A stretch of DNA of 33,999 nt from Thermoplasmata archaeon (GTDB taxonomy: Archaea > Thermoplasmatota > Thermoplasmata > Lutacidiplasmatales > UBA184): positions 1 through 33,999 of the forward strand of contig JAKATE010000003.1 of NCBI GenBank assembly GCA_021828085.1, read 5' to 3'. Below, in pieces: positions 7,177 through 14,680 of the stretch. The translations under genes were made by a program, and so were the position numbers. The notes under the pieces were generated by a model. That model was not told the DNA's origin, made no database searches, and saw only the letters and a program-made list of their open reading frames with translations. Within the stretch, counting starts at the first letter, position 1, and each line of letters opens with the position of its first letter.

Positions 7177-8028
7177 TTGAGCGCGACGCCCGGGGCGCCT
7201 CCAGGGAAGGGAGGGCCACTGCGTCCGGACCCGGCCCGGTTCGCTGTGGCCCTCACGGTGAAGGACATGCTGAGCTTCCTTCCCGACTGCCTCGGCGCGC
7301 TCCTTCCCGAGCTCGCCCCGGACGGGGAGCTCGTGGTGGTGGACGGCGGCTCCACCGACGGGAGCGCGGAGTATCTGCGGGGGCTGGAGGCGGAAGGGCG
7401 GCTCCGGCTCCTCGTGACACCCTGCACGACCGGGAAGGGGCGGCACCTGGCGGTGCTCGCCAGCGGGGCGCCCGTGGTGGTGACCCAGGTGGACGCCGAT
7501 CTGAAGCTCCGCCCCGGGGTCCTTCGGCGCGCCCTGGAGACGCTCGAACACGACCCGAGGCATCCGGTCCTCGTCGTGGTCGGTCGGAAGGACGAGAACC
7601 CGGACTCCACCAAGCTGTACCTCTGGCGGCGGGAGGCGTACCTGGCGAGCGGGGGATACCCGGACCTTCGCATCGGAGAGGACCTCCAGGTGCTCCAAGA
7701 GCCGATCCGGCGAGGATGGGTGGGGCACCTGACCCTCCCCCGGGTGGGGGACGACCTCCGCGCCGCCCAGCGGTCCCCGGGCGCGGTCGCCCGGCCCTGG
7801 TCGAAGGGGCCCGCGCTCTACGAGGCGGCGCTCCGGCGCTTCCGGGCCGGTTGGACGCTGCGGGACTACCTGGGCTACCTCCGGGCCGTCCGCCGGGGCT
7901 CCGTGCGCTATCTGGCCGGGGTGGCCCTTACCTTCGCTGCGGCGGCGCGCTTCCGTCTCGGCCCGCGCTCGGGCCCGGCCAGGGGAGCGGGAGCTCCCCC
8001 CGGGCGAATCTCTCCACCACCGAGATGA
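7177..8028 (+). CDS. Family 2 glycosyltransferase
   Basis: 283-residue GT-A-fold glycosyltransferase. Evidence: the N-terminal strand AVALTVKDMLSFLPDCL, GELVVVDGGSTDGSAEYL with the nucleotide-sugar binding Asp, and the metal-binding D-x-D in TQVDADLKLRPG. A later segment, GGYPDLRIGEDLQVL, is typical of the acceptor side. One hydrophobic stretch near the C-terminus (YLAGVALTFAAAARF) may contact the membrane. The start is a TTG three bases after the preceding stop; a GTG at 7246 is possible, but little upstream family sequence would be lost. The 3' end overlaps purN on the other strand by 101 bases. Sugar and acceptor are unknown. Confidence 0.8.
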   Translation: MSATPGAPPGKGGPLRPDPARFAVALTVKDMLSFLPDCLGALLPELAPDGELVVVDGGSTDGSAEYLRGLEAEGRLRLLVTPCTTGKGRHLAVLASGAPVVVTQVDADLKLRPGVLRRALETLEHDPRHPVLVVVGRKDENPDSTKLYLWRREAYLASGGYPDLRIGEDLQVLQEPIRRGWVGHLTLPRVGDDLRAAQRSPGAVARPWSKGPALYEAALRRFRAGWTLRDYLGYLRAVRRGSVRYLAGVALTFAAAARFRLGPRSGPARGAGAPPGRISPPPR

Positions 8029-8632
8029 CCAGGGCGTGCTCCACGGGGCGGAGCCGCTCGGCGAGGCTCTCGGGGGTGTCGCCGGGCTCGACGGGGACCC
8101 GGCGCTGGTCCACGACCGGTCCGGCGTCGAGCGAACCGGTGACGATGTGCACGCTCACCCCCGTCTCCCGGTCCCCCTGGGAGAGCACCGCCTCATGCAC
8201 GTGGCGGCCGTACATCCCCGGTCCCCCGAAACGGGGAAGGAGCGCGGGGTGCGTGTTGACGATGCGCCCGGCGAAGGCCTCCAACACGGGCCCGCGCATC
8301 ACCTTGAGGAAGCCGGCGAGGACGACCAGGTCCACCCGGTGGCGCTGGAGCGTCTCCCGGAGCGTCCGCTCCGGCGCCAGGTCCGTCGAGCCGGCGTCGG
8401 CGCGGAAGAGCGGGAGCGGGGGCACGACCTCGACCGGGAGGCTGTAGGTCCGGGCGCGCTGGAGGGCGGGGGCCTCGGTTCGGTCCGACGCGACCACGGC
8501 GATGACGAATCCCGCCTCCGGGTCCCGGGCGCGCTCGGCGAGGGCCGTGAGGGTGGTCCCCTGCCCGGAGACCAGCACCCCCAGCCGGAGCGGCTGGCGC
8601 GGGGCGGCCACCGGCCGCTCGGGTCCGCTCAT
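7928..8632 (-). CDS. purN: Phosphoribosylglycinamide formyltransferase PurN-like
   Basis: 234-residue folate-dependent formyltransferase of purine synthesis, which converts GAR to formyl-GAR. Seen: the phosphate loop VLVSGQGTTLTAL at residues 19-31 (usual form SGxGSN), AGFLKVMRGPVL, and the catalytic set N126, H128 in VNTHPALLP and D169 in SLDAGPVV. It is last in the gar1-tfb-tldD-tldE-purN operon, with its ATG overlapping the tldE stop by one base. The C-terminal tail (PWPGPSAGRDGS) overlaps the 3' end of the convergent GT2 gene and is probably not conserved. A related formyltransferase with another substrate cannot be fully excluded. Confidence 0.88.
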   Translation of the reverse strand: MSGPERPVAAPRQPLRLGVLVSGQGTTLTALAERARDPEAGFVIAVVASDRTEAPALQRARTYSLPVEVVPPLPLFRADAGSTDLAPERTLRETLQRHRVDLVVLAGFLKVMRGPVLEAFAGRIVNTHPALLPRFGGPGMYGRHVHEAVLSQGDRETGVSVHIVTGSLDAGPVVDQRRVPVEPGDTPESLAERLRPVEHALVISVVERFARGELPLPWPGPSAGRDGSAPPQRR

Positions 8633-10065
8633 CAGAAGGTGGTGCCGCTGGTGAAGCGGAAGGAGCGGGAGACGAGCGCGGGGGTGAGCACGGTCTGGAT
8701 CCCCTCCTCCGAGGCGACGGCCACCCGGTCCCTTCCGACGGCCTCCACCCCGCTGAGGGTCCTCAGGACGCTCTCGGTGAAGCGGAGGTTGCGAAGAGGA
8801 TGGGAGATCTCCCCTCCCTCGACCCAGTACGTGCCGTCCCGGGTCATGCCGGTGATCTCCGTCCGGCCGGCGTGCACGGTCCGGACGTACCAGAAGCGGG
8901 TCACGAGCACCCCGGTGCCGAGGTTCCGGAGCAGGCCCGGGAGGTCGGACCGTCCGGGGCGCAGGCTCAGATGCGTCGGGAGCGGACCCCCGGGGAGCTC
9001 CGGCGAGAGGGCATTGCCCGTGAGGGCATGGCCGGAGCGGGCGGAGGAGAGGAGGTCCTCGCAGGGGGTCGCGAAGGCCCCCTGGTGGAGGAGGGCGCGG
9101 CGGGTCCGGCGCGTCCCTTCCGCATCGATCGACTCCGGCAGGCCCTCGGGGTCCCTCGGGTCCTCGTCGAGGCGGAGCGACGGCGGGAGCGGGGGGAGCT
9201 CACCGGGCCGGAGGAGGAAGCTCCATCCCTCCTCCACCGCGCGCGCCCCCAGGCTCGCCGTGAAGATCCCCGAGAGGAGTTCCCCCACCGCGGGGGCGTC
9301 GAGGAGGACCCGGTACTCTCCCGGAGGGAGCGAACGCGGGGGCTTCGGAGCTACGCGCCGGGAGGCGGTGCGCCCGAGCGAGAGGAGGTCCACCCGCCGG
9401 GGGTCCCAGTGGGCCGCCTCGGCCCAGCCGGAAGCGGAGAACCCCCGCCGGAGGTCCTCGAGGAGGACGTTGGCCCGGGCGACGCTGCGTCGCTGTGCGC
9501 GTCGGAGCCCTGCGCTGTTCGCCACGGCGAGCACGCTCGCCGTGGTCTCGTAGGTGCCCGAGACGCGAGGCTCGACGAGGGTGCCCCGCATCTCCTCCAC
9601 CAGGAGAGGGAGGGCCTCGCCGGCCCTTCGCTCCCCCTCCTCCAGTCGGGAGGAGAATGCGGGGGGCTCGACCGGACCGGAGGCCTCCCGGAAGCGGAGC
9701 GGGTGCCCGAGGGGCTGGGCCTCCCGGGCCAGGCTCCGGGCGCGGGCGATCAGTCCATCGATCCCGGCGTCGGAGAGGTCCGTTCCCGTCGCCACGCCGA
9801 TCCGGCTCCCTTCGAGGACGATGCGGAGGGAGAGGCTCTCGAGGAGGACCAGCGAGGGCTGGTAGAGCTGGCTGTTGGCCATCCGAAGGCAGACCGAACG
9901 CTCCGCTCGATAGCGGGCGTCGGCCTCGCCCCCGACCCGCTCCATCAGCCGATCGAGCCTCTCGAGCCCCCGAACGGGGTCGAGGTCCACCGGTGCGTCG
10001 GCCGGAGCGCGGGAGCGCCGTCGCAGGCGAGGGGGTACGGTTACCCGCTTTCCCCGCACCTTCAT
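8632..10065 (-). CDS. tldE: TldE/PmbA-family protein, non-catalytic partner of TldD
   Basis: 477-residue member of the TldD/PmbA family. It has the family fold blocks: GTYETTASVLAVANSAGLRR, PPGEYRVLLDAPAVGELL with a downstream SLGARAVEEG, and the C-terminal GVLVTRFWYVRT, TEITGMTRDGTYWVEGGEI. It lacks the HExxxH zinc site seen in the preceding gene, as expected for the TldE subunit of a TldD-TldE heterodimer. In studied systems the pair degrades small unfolded peptides and matures peptide antibiotics. The start overlaps the tldD stop by ATGA, so the subunits are made in coupled fashion. The basic N-terminal extension before residue 30 (VPPRLRRRSRAP) is unusual. Confidence 0.85.
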   Translation of the reverse strand: MKVRGKRVTVPPRLRRRSRAPADAPVDLDPVRGLERLDRLMERVGGEADARYRAERSVCLRMANSQLYQPSLVLLESLSLRIVLEGSRIGVATGTDLSDAGIDGLIARARSLAREAQPLGHPLRFREASGPVEPPAFSSRLEEGERRAGEALPLLVEEMRGTLVEPRVSGTYETTASVLAVANSAGLRRAQRRSVARANVLLEDLRRGFSASGWAEAAHWDPRRVDLLSLGRTASRRVAPKPPRSLPPGEYRVLLDAPAVGELLSGIFTASLGARAVEEGWSFLLRPGELPPLPPSLRLDEDPRDPEGLPESIDAEGTRRTRRALLHQGAFATPCEDLLSSARSGHALTGNALSPELPGGPLPTHLSLRPGRSDLPGLLRNLGTGVLVTRFWYVRTVHAGRTEITGMTRDGTYWVEGGEISHPLRNLRFTESVLRTLSGVEAVGRDRVAVASEEGIQTVLTPALVSRSFRFTSGTTF

Positions 10066-11552
10066 GGGAGTCCCACCTGGACGTCGGTGAAGAGCCCCCA
10101 GGGGGCCCCGTGCCCCACGAGACCCACCTGCCCGGGCTGGCCCTTCCCGCAGTTCGGGATGCCCCAGAGGTGCCAGGACCCCCGGTCGGAGACGGCGGCG
10201 AGGCGCCCCCAGAACTGCGGGGTCATGCCGGAGTAGATCGGGTTCCGAACGAGCGGACCGAGCTCCCCCTTCACGATCCGGCGGCCGACCTCGGTGCCGA
10301 ACTGGAAGTTGAGCCGCCGGTCATCGATGGACCAGGAGCGGTTGGTCTCGAAGTAGAGCCCCTCCTTCACCTCCGAGAGGAGCTCCTCCGGGGAACGCTC
10401 CCCCGGGGCGAGGTTCACGTTGGTCATCCGGATCAACGGGGTGCGCGACCAGCCGGCGGCTCGGCAGGTGGCCCCGCTCTGCGGGAACCCGGCCTCCGGA
10501 GCTGTGGAGCGGGAGGAGAGGAAACCGACGAGGGTGCCCTTCTCGACGAGGGGGTAGCGGTGGGTGGGGACGCCCTCGTCGTCCCAGGGGAAGCTCCCCA
10601 GTCCCCCGGGAAGGGTGGCGTCGGACTCGACGGACATGGCCGGGGAGCCGTAGGGGAGCTCCCCCAGGTCCCCCACGGAGAGGAAGCTCGTGCCGGCGAA
10701 ACCCGCCTCGTAGCCCAGGACCCGGTCGAGCTCGGTGGCGTGCCCGACGCTCTCGTGCACCTGGAGGGCGAGCTGGTCGCTGGCGAGCACGATGTCCATC
10801 CGGCCCGTGGGGGCCGCGGGGGCGTGGAGGAGCTCCTCGGCGGTCCGGGCGCACTCCTCGGCGTGGTCCTCCAGCCCCAGGCCCTCGACGAACTCCCACC
10901 CTCCCTGGGCGAAGTCCCCGCCGAAGCTGGTGGGGTACGAGCGGCGTTGGACCTCCCCCTCGCCCACGGCGGTCGCCTCGATACCGGCCCCCACGTGGAC
11001 GAGGTGGACCGAGTAGCTCACCCCCTCGCTGTTCGCGTAGTGCCGCTCCTCACTCCAGGCGAGGGATTGTGCCCGGGTGGAGCGGACCTGGGCGCGGCCG
11101 TGGAGCCGGGCTTCCGCCTCGCGCAGACGTCCGAGCTTCTCCTCGAGGCTGAGCTCGAAGGGGTCCTTCCGCAGCGGCGTTTCGTACCTCTCCCCCCGGG
11201 GGCCGTGCGCTTCCTCCGTCCAGGGGATCGGCCGTTTCCGGGTGGCTTCGGCGAGGCGGGCGAGCCGTAGCGCTGTGCGGGCCGCCTCCCGGACCGCGGG
11301 CCGGGTGAGCGAGCTCGTGGCGGCGAACCCCCACCCGCATCTCCGGAGCACCCGGATCCCGATCCCGCTCTCCTCGTGGCGGGAGAGCCGCTCGGGCTCG
11401 CCGTCGCGGACCGCGATCGCCTCGAACCGACGGGGAGCGTTCCCGCGCACGTCGGCGAAGCGCACTCCCGGCCCCCTCGCCGCATCGAGGGCCGTCGCGA
11501 TGAGGTCCTCCAGGTCCCGCGCCCTCCCCGCCCCAGGGGCGGAAGAGCTCAG
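10062..11552 (-). CDS. tldD: TldD metallopeptidase with HExxxH zinc site
   Basis: Catalytic subunit of the TldD-TldE peptidase. The zinc motif HESVGH is present (H266, E267, H271 counted from the start chosen here), with the further conserved IPNCGKGQPGQ near the C-terminus. Other family blocks are GIRVLRRCGWGFAATSSL, SEERHYANSEG and RMDIVLASDQLALQ. No ATG, GTG or TTG precedes the conserved N-terminal helix DLEDLIATALDAA. The CTG at 11552-11550 overlaps the TFB stop as CTGA and is taken as the start; the alternative GTG at 11465 would drop that helix. It forms one operon with tfb and tldE, giving 496 residues. Confidence 0.85.
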   Translation of the reverse strand: MSSSAPGAGRARDLEDLIATALDAARGPGVRFADVRGNAPRRFEAIAVRDGEPERLSRHEESGIGIRVLRRCGWGFAATSSLTRPAVREAARTALRLARLAEATRKRPIPWTEEAHGPRGERYETPLRKDPFELSLEEKLGRLREAEARLHGRAQVRSTRAQSLAWSEERHYANSEGVSYSVHLVHVGAGIEATAVGEGEVQRRSYPTSFGGDFAQGGWEFVEGLGLEDHAEECARTAEELLHAPAAPTGRMDIVLASDQLALQVHESVGHATELDRVLGYEAGFAGTSFLSVGDLGELPYGSPAMSVESDATLPGGLGSFPWDDEGVPTHRYPLVEKGTLVGFLSSRSTAPEAGFPQSGATCRAAGWSRTPLIRMTNVNLAPGERSPEELLSEVKEGLYFETNRSWSIDDRRLNFQFGTEVGRRIVKGELGPLVRNPIYSGMTPQFWGRLAAVSDRGSWHLWGIPNCGKGQPGQVGLVGHGAPWGLFTDVQVGLP

Positions 11553-12505
11553 AGGGTCACGGGCAGGTTGAGCTTTTCGGTGATCTCCTTGTAGCGGTTG
11601 CGGATGGTGACCTCGGTGACCCCGGCCACCTCGGCGACCTCGCGCTGCGTCCGGCGCTCGCCGCACTGCAGGCTCGCGATGTAGATGGCGGCGGCGGAGA
11701 CCCCGGTGGGGCCGCGTCCGCTGGTGAGCTCGCGCTCCGTGGCGAGCTTGAGGATGTCGTTGGCCTTCGTCTGGACCTCCCCCTTGAGCTTGAGCTCCGA
11801 GCAGAAGCGCTGGACGTAGTCCTGCGGGCGCGTGGGGAGCAGGCGGAGCTTGAGCTCGCGGGTCATGAAGCGGTAGGTCCGTCCGATCTCCTTGCGGCCG
11901 ATGTGGCTCTTGGAGGCGATCTCGTCCAGGGTCCGCGGGACGTTGCACTGCCGGCAGCTCCCGTAGAGGCTCGCTGCGACCACCCCTTCGATGGACCGGC
12001 CGCGGATGAGGTTGTGGTTGACCGCCTTCCGGTAGATCATGGCGGCGGTCTCCCGGACGTTGCGCGGGAGGTTCATCGCGCTCGCGATCCGATCGAGCTC
12101 GGCCAGGGCGAAGGCCAGGTTGCGCTCGGTGGCGTTCGAGACGCGGATGCGCCGCTGCCACTTGCGCAGCCGGTAGAGCTGGGCCCGGTTGCGCGTGGGG
12201 ATGGACTTCCCGTACGGGTCCTTGTTCTTCCACCCGATCTCGGTGGAGAGCCCCTTGTCGTGGATGGTGAGCGTGGTGGGGGCCCCGGCGCGGGCGCGTT
12301 TCTCCCCCTGCTCCGCGTCGAAGGCACGCCAGTCCGGCCCCTGGTCGATCATCCCCTCCTCCAGGACGAGCCCGCACTCGTCGCAGACCAGCTCGCCCTT
12401 CTCGTAGTCCCGGGTGAGGTGGTTCGAGCCGCAGCCCGGGCAGCGCGTCGGGACGGCGTTCTCGGCGGGAGTGGGGGGCTCCGGGGGGCCTGCCTCAGCG
12501 GGCAC
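11549..12505 (-). CDS. tfb: Transcription initiation factor TFB
   Basis: Archaeal TFIIB homologue that binds the TBP-promoter complex and recruits RNA polymerase. 318 residues from a GTG lying inside the end of gar1. The zinc ribbon uses C22, C25, C41 and C44 (CPGCG and CDECG). It is followed by the B-reader/linker segment GPDWRAFDAEQ and two cyclin folds; repeat 1 shows IEGVVAASLYGSCRQ, repeat 2 shows PTGVSAAAIYIASL and the helix-turn-helix TQREVAEVAGVTEVTIRNRYKE. A longer upstream reading to 12646 would overlap gar1 and gives non-conserved sequence, so GTG at 12505 is preferred. The gene lies between gar1 and tldD with overlaps on both sides. Confidence 0.95.
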   Translation of the reverse strand: MPAEAGPPEPPTPAENAVPTRCPGCGSNHLTRDYEKGELVCDECGLVLEEGMIDQGPDWRAFDAEQGEKRARAGAPTTLTIHDKGLSTEIGWKNKDPYGKSIPTRNRAQLYRLRKWQRRIRVSNATERNLAFALAELDRIASAMNLPRNVRETAAMIYRKAVNHNLIRGRSIEGVVAASLYGSCRQCNVPRTLDEIASKSHIGRKEIGRTYRFMTRELKLRLLPTRPQDYVQRFCSELKLKGEVQTKANDILKLATERELTSGRGPTGVSAAAIYIASLQCGERRTQREVAEVAGVTEVTIRNRYKEITEKLNLPVTL

Positions 12506-12791
12506 GGTTTCGAACCTCGGTCCAGAGCCTCTGCCCCACGAGCGCGAGCGCTCTCGACGGCTCCAAGGGGCGGCGAGGCTGGACGATGAGATAGGGTCGG
12601 GCCACCGGTCCGAAGATCCGCTGGACCCTTCCCCGGAAGGACCCATCCTCGCTGACGAGGTCCGTCCCCTCTGGAGGGGGGTCCTCCGAACGCAACAGGG
12701 GGAAGCCCCGGGAGGAGAGCCCGGTCACCGTCCCGGCGGGGGAAGGACCCGGCGTCCTCAGGACCCGACCGGCGCCTTGGGGGGTGCTCAA
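12495..12791 (-). CDS. gar1: H/ACA RNP protein Gar1
   Basis: 98-residue Gar1-like beta-barrel protein of the H/ACA ribonucleoprotein that guides pseudouridylation. The core motif GTDLVSEDGSFRGRVQRIFG followed by PVARPYLIVQPRR matches the Gar1 pattern (the FGPVxxPYxxVxP signature). The N-terminal strand GAGRVLRTPGPSPAGTV fits the family start, so the TTG at 12791 is chosen. A GTG at 12818 would overlap the TATA element predicted to drive the gene. It leads the operon with tfb, tldD, tldE and purN and overlaps the tfb start by 11 bases. Gar1-TFB adjacency is common in archaea. Nop10, another H/ACA protein, is encoded at 26349. Confidence 0.88.
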   Translation of the reverse strand: MSTPQGAGRVLRTPGPSPAGTVTGLSSRGFPLLRSEDPPPEGTDLVSEDGSFRGRVQRIFGPVARPYLIVQPRRPLEPSRALALVGQRLWTEVRNRAR

Positions 12792-12792
12792 G

Positions 12793-12802
12793 GGATATAA
12801 AT
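12793..12802 (-). promoter_or_regulatory. Second TATA-like box at the gar1 start
   Basis: ATTTATATCC on the minus strand is a better TATA match than the upstream box, but lies two bases ahead of the chosen gar1 TTG. Transcription about 25 bases downstream would begin inside gar1. It may be an alternative promoter for tfb and downstream genes, or evidence that the gar1 start is wrong. Confidence 0.35.
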
Positions 12803-12817
12803 CATTCCCGAAGCACA

Positions 12818-12825
12818 CTTAAACC
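12818..12825 (-). promoter_or_regulatory. Candidate TATA box of the gar1-tfb operon
   Basis: GGTTTAAG on the minus strand, centred about 30 bases ahead of the gar1 TTG at 12791. This fits an archaeal promoter with a leader of about five bases. Confidence 0.5.
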
Positions 12826-12909
12826 TTTCTAGTCATCCCCTCGAGACCCCCGGGGGCCACGCACCCTGGCGTGCGAGGCTCTGCTCTGCCGGGACGCAGC
12901 GTGGGGCCC

Positions 12910-14256
12910 TCACGACGCCGGTGCCAGCGCGTCCTTGAGCCGACGCAGGGTCGTCTCGGCGTCGGCGAGCCTCCCTTCCCCGAGCTGCCGCGTGGCGGTC
13001 ATAAGGAGCGAGGCAGCCTCCCGGACATCGGTCCCATCCGACTGGCGGGACTTGAGCGAGCTCGCCAGTTGGCGAGCCTCGGCCAGGATCTCGGAGACCG
13101 AGCGCGCCTCGGGCTCGGGAGGAAGAGGCGCGGACTCCTCGCCCAGCGCAGGCCGGTCCTCCCCGAGGGGGAGGACCGGGGCCTCCACCGTATCGGGCGG
13201 GGAGGGGATGGGGGCCGGGGGGCTCCCGCCGACGATCTCGGGCGATTCCTTCCGCAGGAGGAAGTACTCCTCGGCCGCCTCCTTGAACCTCCCCGCGCGA
13301 ACGTGACGTTGCAAGAGCGCAACGTGCCTCTCTGCCCGGTCGCGGGAGCTCGGCTCGAGGGAGGTGCTCGCGAGCTGCTCGGTCGCCCGGCCGGCCCTCT
13401 CGAAAAGGGTCTGCCGGACCTGCTCGTGCATGAGCACGAGGATCGCCGAGGCCTGCGTGCTCGCCTCCCGGAGGTCCTCGGTGACCATGGACTCCTCGGC
13501 CAGGGCGAGGCGAACGCGGTGGAGCCGGGCGTCCAGCGTCGCGAGGTCCAGCCCGAGCCTTCCCCCCACTTCGCGGAACGCATCGATCTTGAGCAGGGTC
13601 TCCTTGAGCTGCTTCCAGTCGCGTTCGAGCTCAAGGAGCGCCTCGTCGGCGGTACGCAGCGAGCTCACGGCCTCGAAGCGCGCCCCTTCCCGGAACGCGG
13701 TCCGGGCCCGGGAGATCTCCCGGGCGACGTCTGCGGCCACGCCGTCCTCCCGGAGCAGACCTTCGCGCTCCTCGAGCTCCACGCAGCGCTCATCGAACCG
13801 CTGGGCCAAGGCGGGCTCGAGGGAGGCGGAGGCGCGCGCCAGGGTCGCGCGCGCCTCCTCGAGCCGTCCCCGGGCAGCGCTCATGGCGGCGGTCGCGAGC
13901 GACTCCGCGGTCGAGGTGGCATCGAGCTCCAGGTTCTGGGCCACGCGGAGGCTGTCCTGGAGGGCCAGCGCAGTCTCTTCGACCTCCACGGCCAGGGTCG
14001 TCCCGGGGACCTCCGCCCCCTCCGGACCCCCGGGGGGCCCGGAAGGCCCTCCCTCCGGACCCCCGGTCGAGCGGGAGCCCTCCGCGCGGTCGGCCTCATC
14101 CTCGGCAAGAAGGGCGGCGCGGGCCTCGGGAAAGAGCGCGGTGGGGAAGCCGCAGGAGCTGCAGCTGGCGGCGTCCCCGACGAGGGCGCCCCCGCAGATG
14201 GGACACGGACCGGTCTCCGCAGCGGCCGACACCAAGGAATTGGAGCGCGTGCCCAT
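12910..14256 (-). CDS. Zinc-ribbon protein with long alpha-helical body, function unknown
   Basis: 448-residue protein I do not recognise by function. It opens with a zinc ribbon (C18, C21, C32, C35 in CPICGG and CSSCGF). A Gly/Pro-rich linker spans about residues 60-85. A long charged helical region follows (residues 88-330), with repeated patterns such as EEARATLARASASLEPAL and REGARFEAVSSLRTADEALL, which suggest TPR-like or coiled-coil helices. A Pro-rich spacer near 345-390 precedes a final helical bundle. No signal peptide or membrane span is seen. It lies 20 bases downstream of the SAMP-like gene and probably shares its transcript. The long helical protein at the right edge of the window has a similar composition. 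Confidence 0.75.
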   Translation of the reverse strand: MGTRSNSLVSAAAETGPCPICGGALVGDAASCSSCGFPTALFPEARAALLAEDEADRAEGSRSTGGPEGGPSGPPGGPEGAEVPGTTLAVEVEETALALQDSLRVAQNLELDATSTAESLATAAMSAARGRLEEARATLARASASLEPALAQRFDERCVELEEREGLLREDGVAADVAREISRARTAFREGARFEAVSSLRTADEALLELERDWKQLKETLLKIDAFREVGGRLGLDLATLDARLHRVRLALAEESMVTEDLREASTQASAILVLMHEQVRQTLFERAGRATEQLASTSLEPSSRDRAERHVALLQRHVRAGRFKEAAEEYFLLRKESPEIVGGSPPAPIPSPPDTVEAPVLPLGEDRPALGEESAPLPPEPEARSVSEILAEARQLASSLKSRQSDGTDVREAASLLMTATRQLGEGRLADAETTLRRLKDALAPAS

Positions 14257-14276
14257 GACTTAGGTTTTTGGGGATT

Positions 14277-14501
14277 TCATCCCCCGGAGAACGTTCGGGC
14301 GATCTCGAGGCGTCCCGGCCCGTCCACGGGGAAGTCCGAGGGGACCGGCTCGCCGTTCCACCAGAGCGAGGAGCCTTCCACGGGAAGGCCGAGCTCCCGT
14401 AGCAGCTCGGTGAGGGTCGTCCCGGTGGGGACCTGCCGGACGACCGGAGGACGGGCGGTGCCCGTCGCGGCGAAGATGATCGTCACCGCGACGCCTTCCA
14501 T
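14277..14501 (-). CDS. Ubiquitin-like small modifier / ThiS-MoaD-fold protein (SAMP-like)
   Basis: 74-residue beta-grasp protein ending in Ser-Gly-Gly, the C-terminal signature of ThiS/MoaD sulfur carriers and archaeal ubiquitin-like SAMPs. Seen: VTIIFAATGTARPPVV (strands 1-2), TGTTLTELLRELGL (the main helix), LWWNGEPVPSDFPV and a final strand LEIARTFSGG. The exposed Gly-Gly would be adenylated by an E1-like enzyme, which is not in the window. The next gene, 20 bases downstream, encodes the zinc-ribbon helical protein. It may be a protein modifier or a sulfur donor for tRNA thiolation or molybdopterin synthesis; the sequence does not decide. Confidence 0.8.
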   Translation of the reverse strand: MEGVAVTIIFAATGTARPPVVRQVPTGTTLTELLRELGLPVEGSSLWWNGEPVPSDFPVDGPGRLEIARTFSGG

Positions 14502-14566
14502 ATCTCAAGGTCTCCCCTGCGGGGTCCGGAAGGTCCGCGACCCCCATAAGGTTCGGCCGAAGGGGG

Positions 14567-14649
14567 CGCTGAGGGGGAGATTTGAACTCCCGAGGGACGA
14601 ACCCACCGGTTTTCGAGACCGGCGCCTTTCCGGGCTAGGCTACCTCAGC
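14567..14649 (-). tRNA. tRNA-Ser (anticodon CGA)
   Basis: Minus-strand cloverleaf. The acceptor stem is GCTGAGG/CCTCAGC (14649-14643 with 14574-14568) and G is the discriminator. The D-stem is GCC/GGC. The anticodon stem GCCGGT/ACCGGT encloses CTCGAAA, giving anticodon CGA for codon UCG. The long variable arm typical of Ser tRNAs is present, and the T arm is GGGAG-TTCAAAT-CTCCC. No intron and no encoded CCA are seen. It lies between the SAMP-like gene and the isomerase gene. Confidence 0.95.
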
Positions 14650-14680
14650 ACGGACCCGTGCGGTCCCAGCGCGAGAGCCC

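Noticed and set aside
12838..12880. Hairpins (CCCCCGGGGG and CACGC/GCGTG) downstream of the zinc-ribbon gene as a terminator or small RNA
   Set aside because: Palindromes of this size are expected in such GC-rich sequence, and no T-tract follows on the relevant strand.
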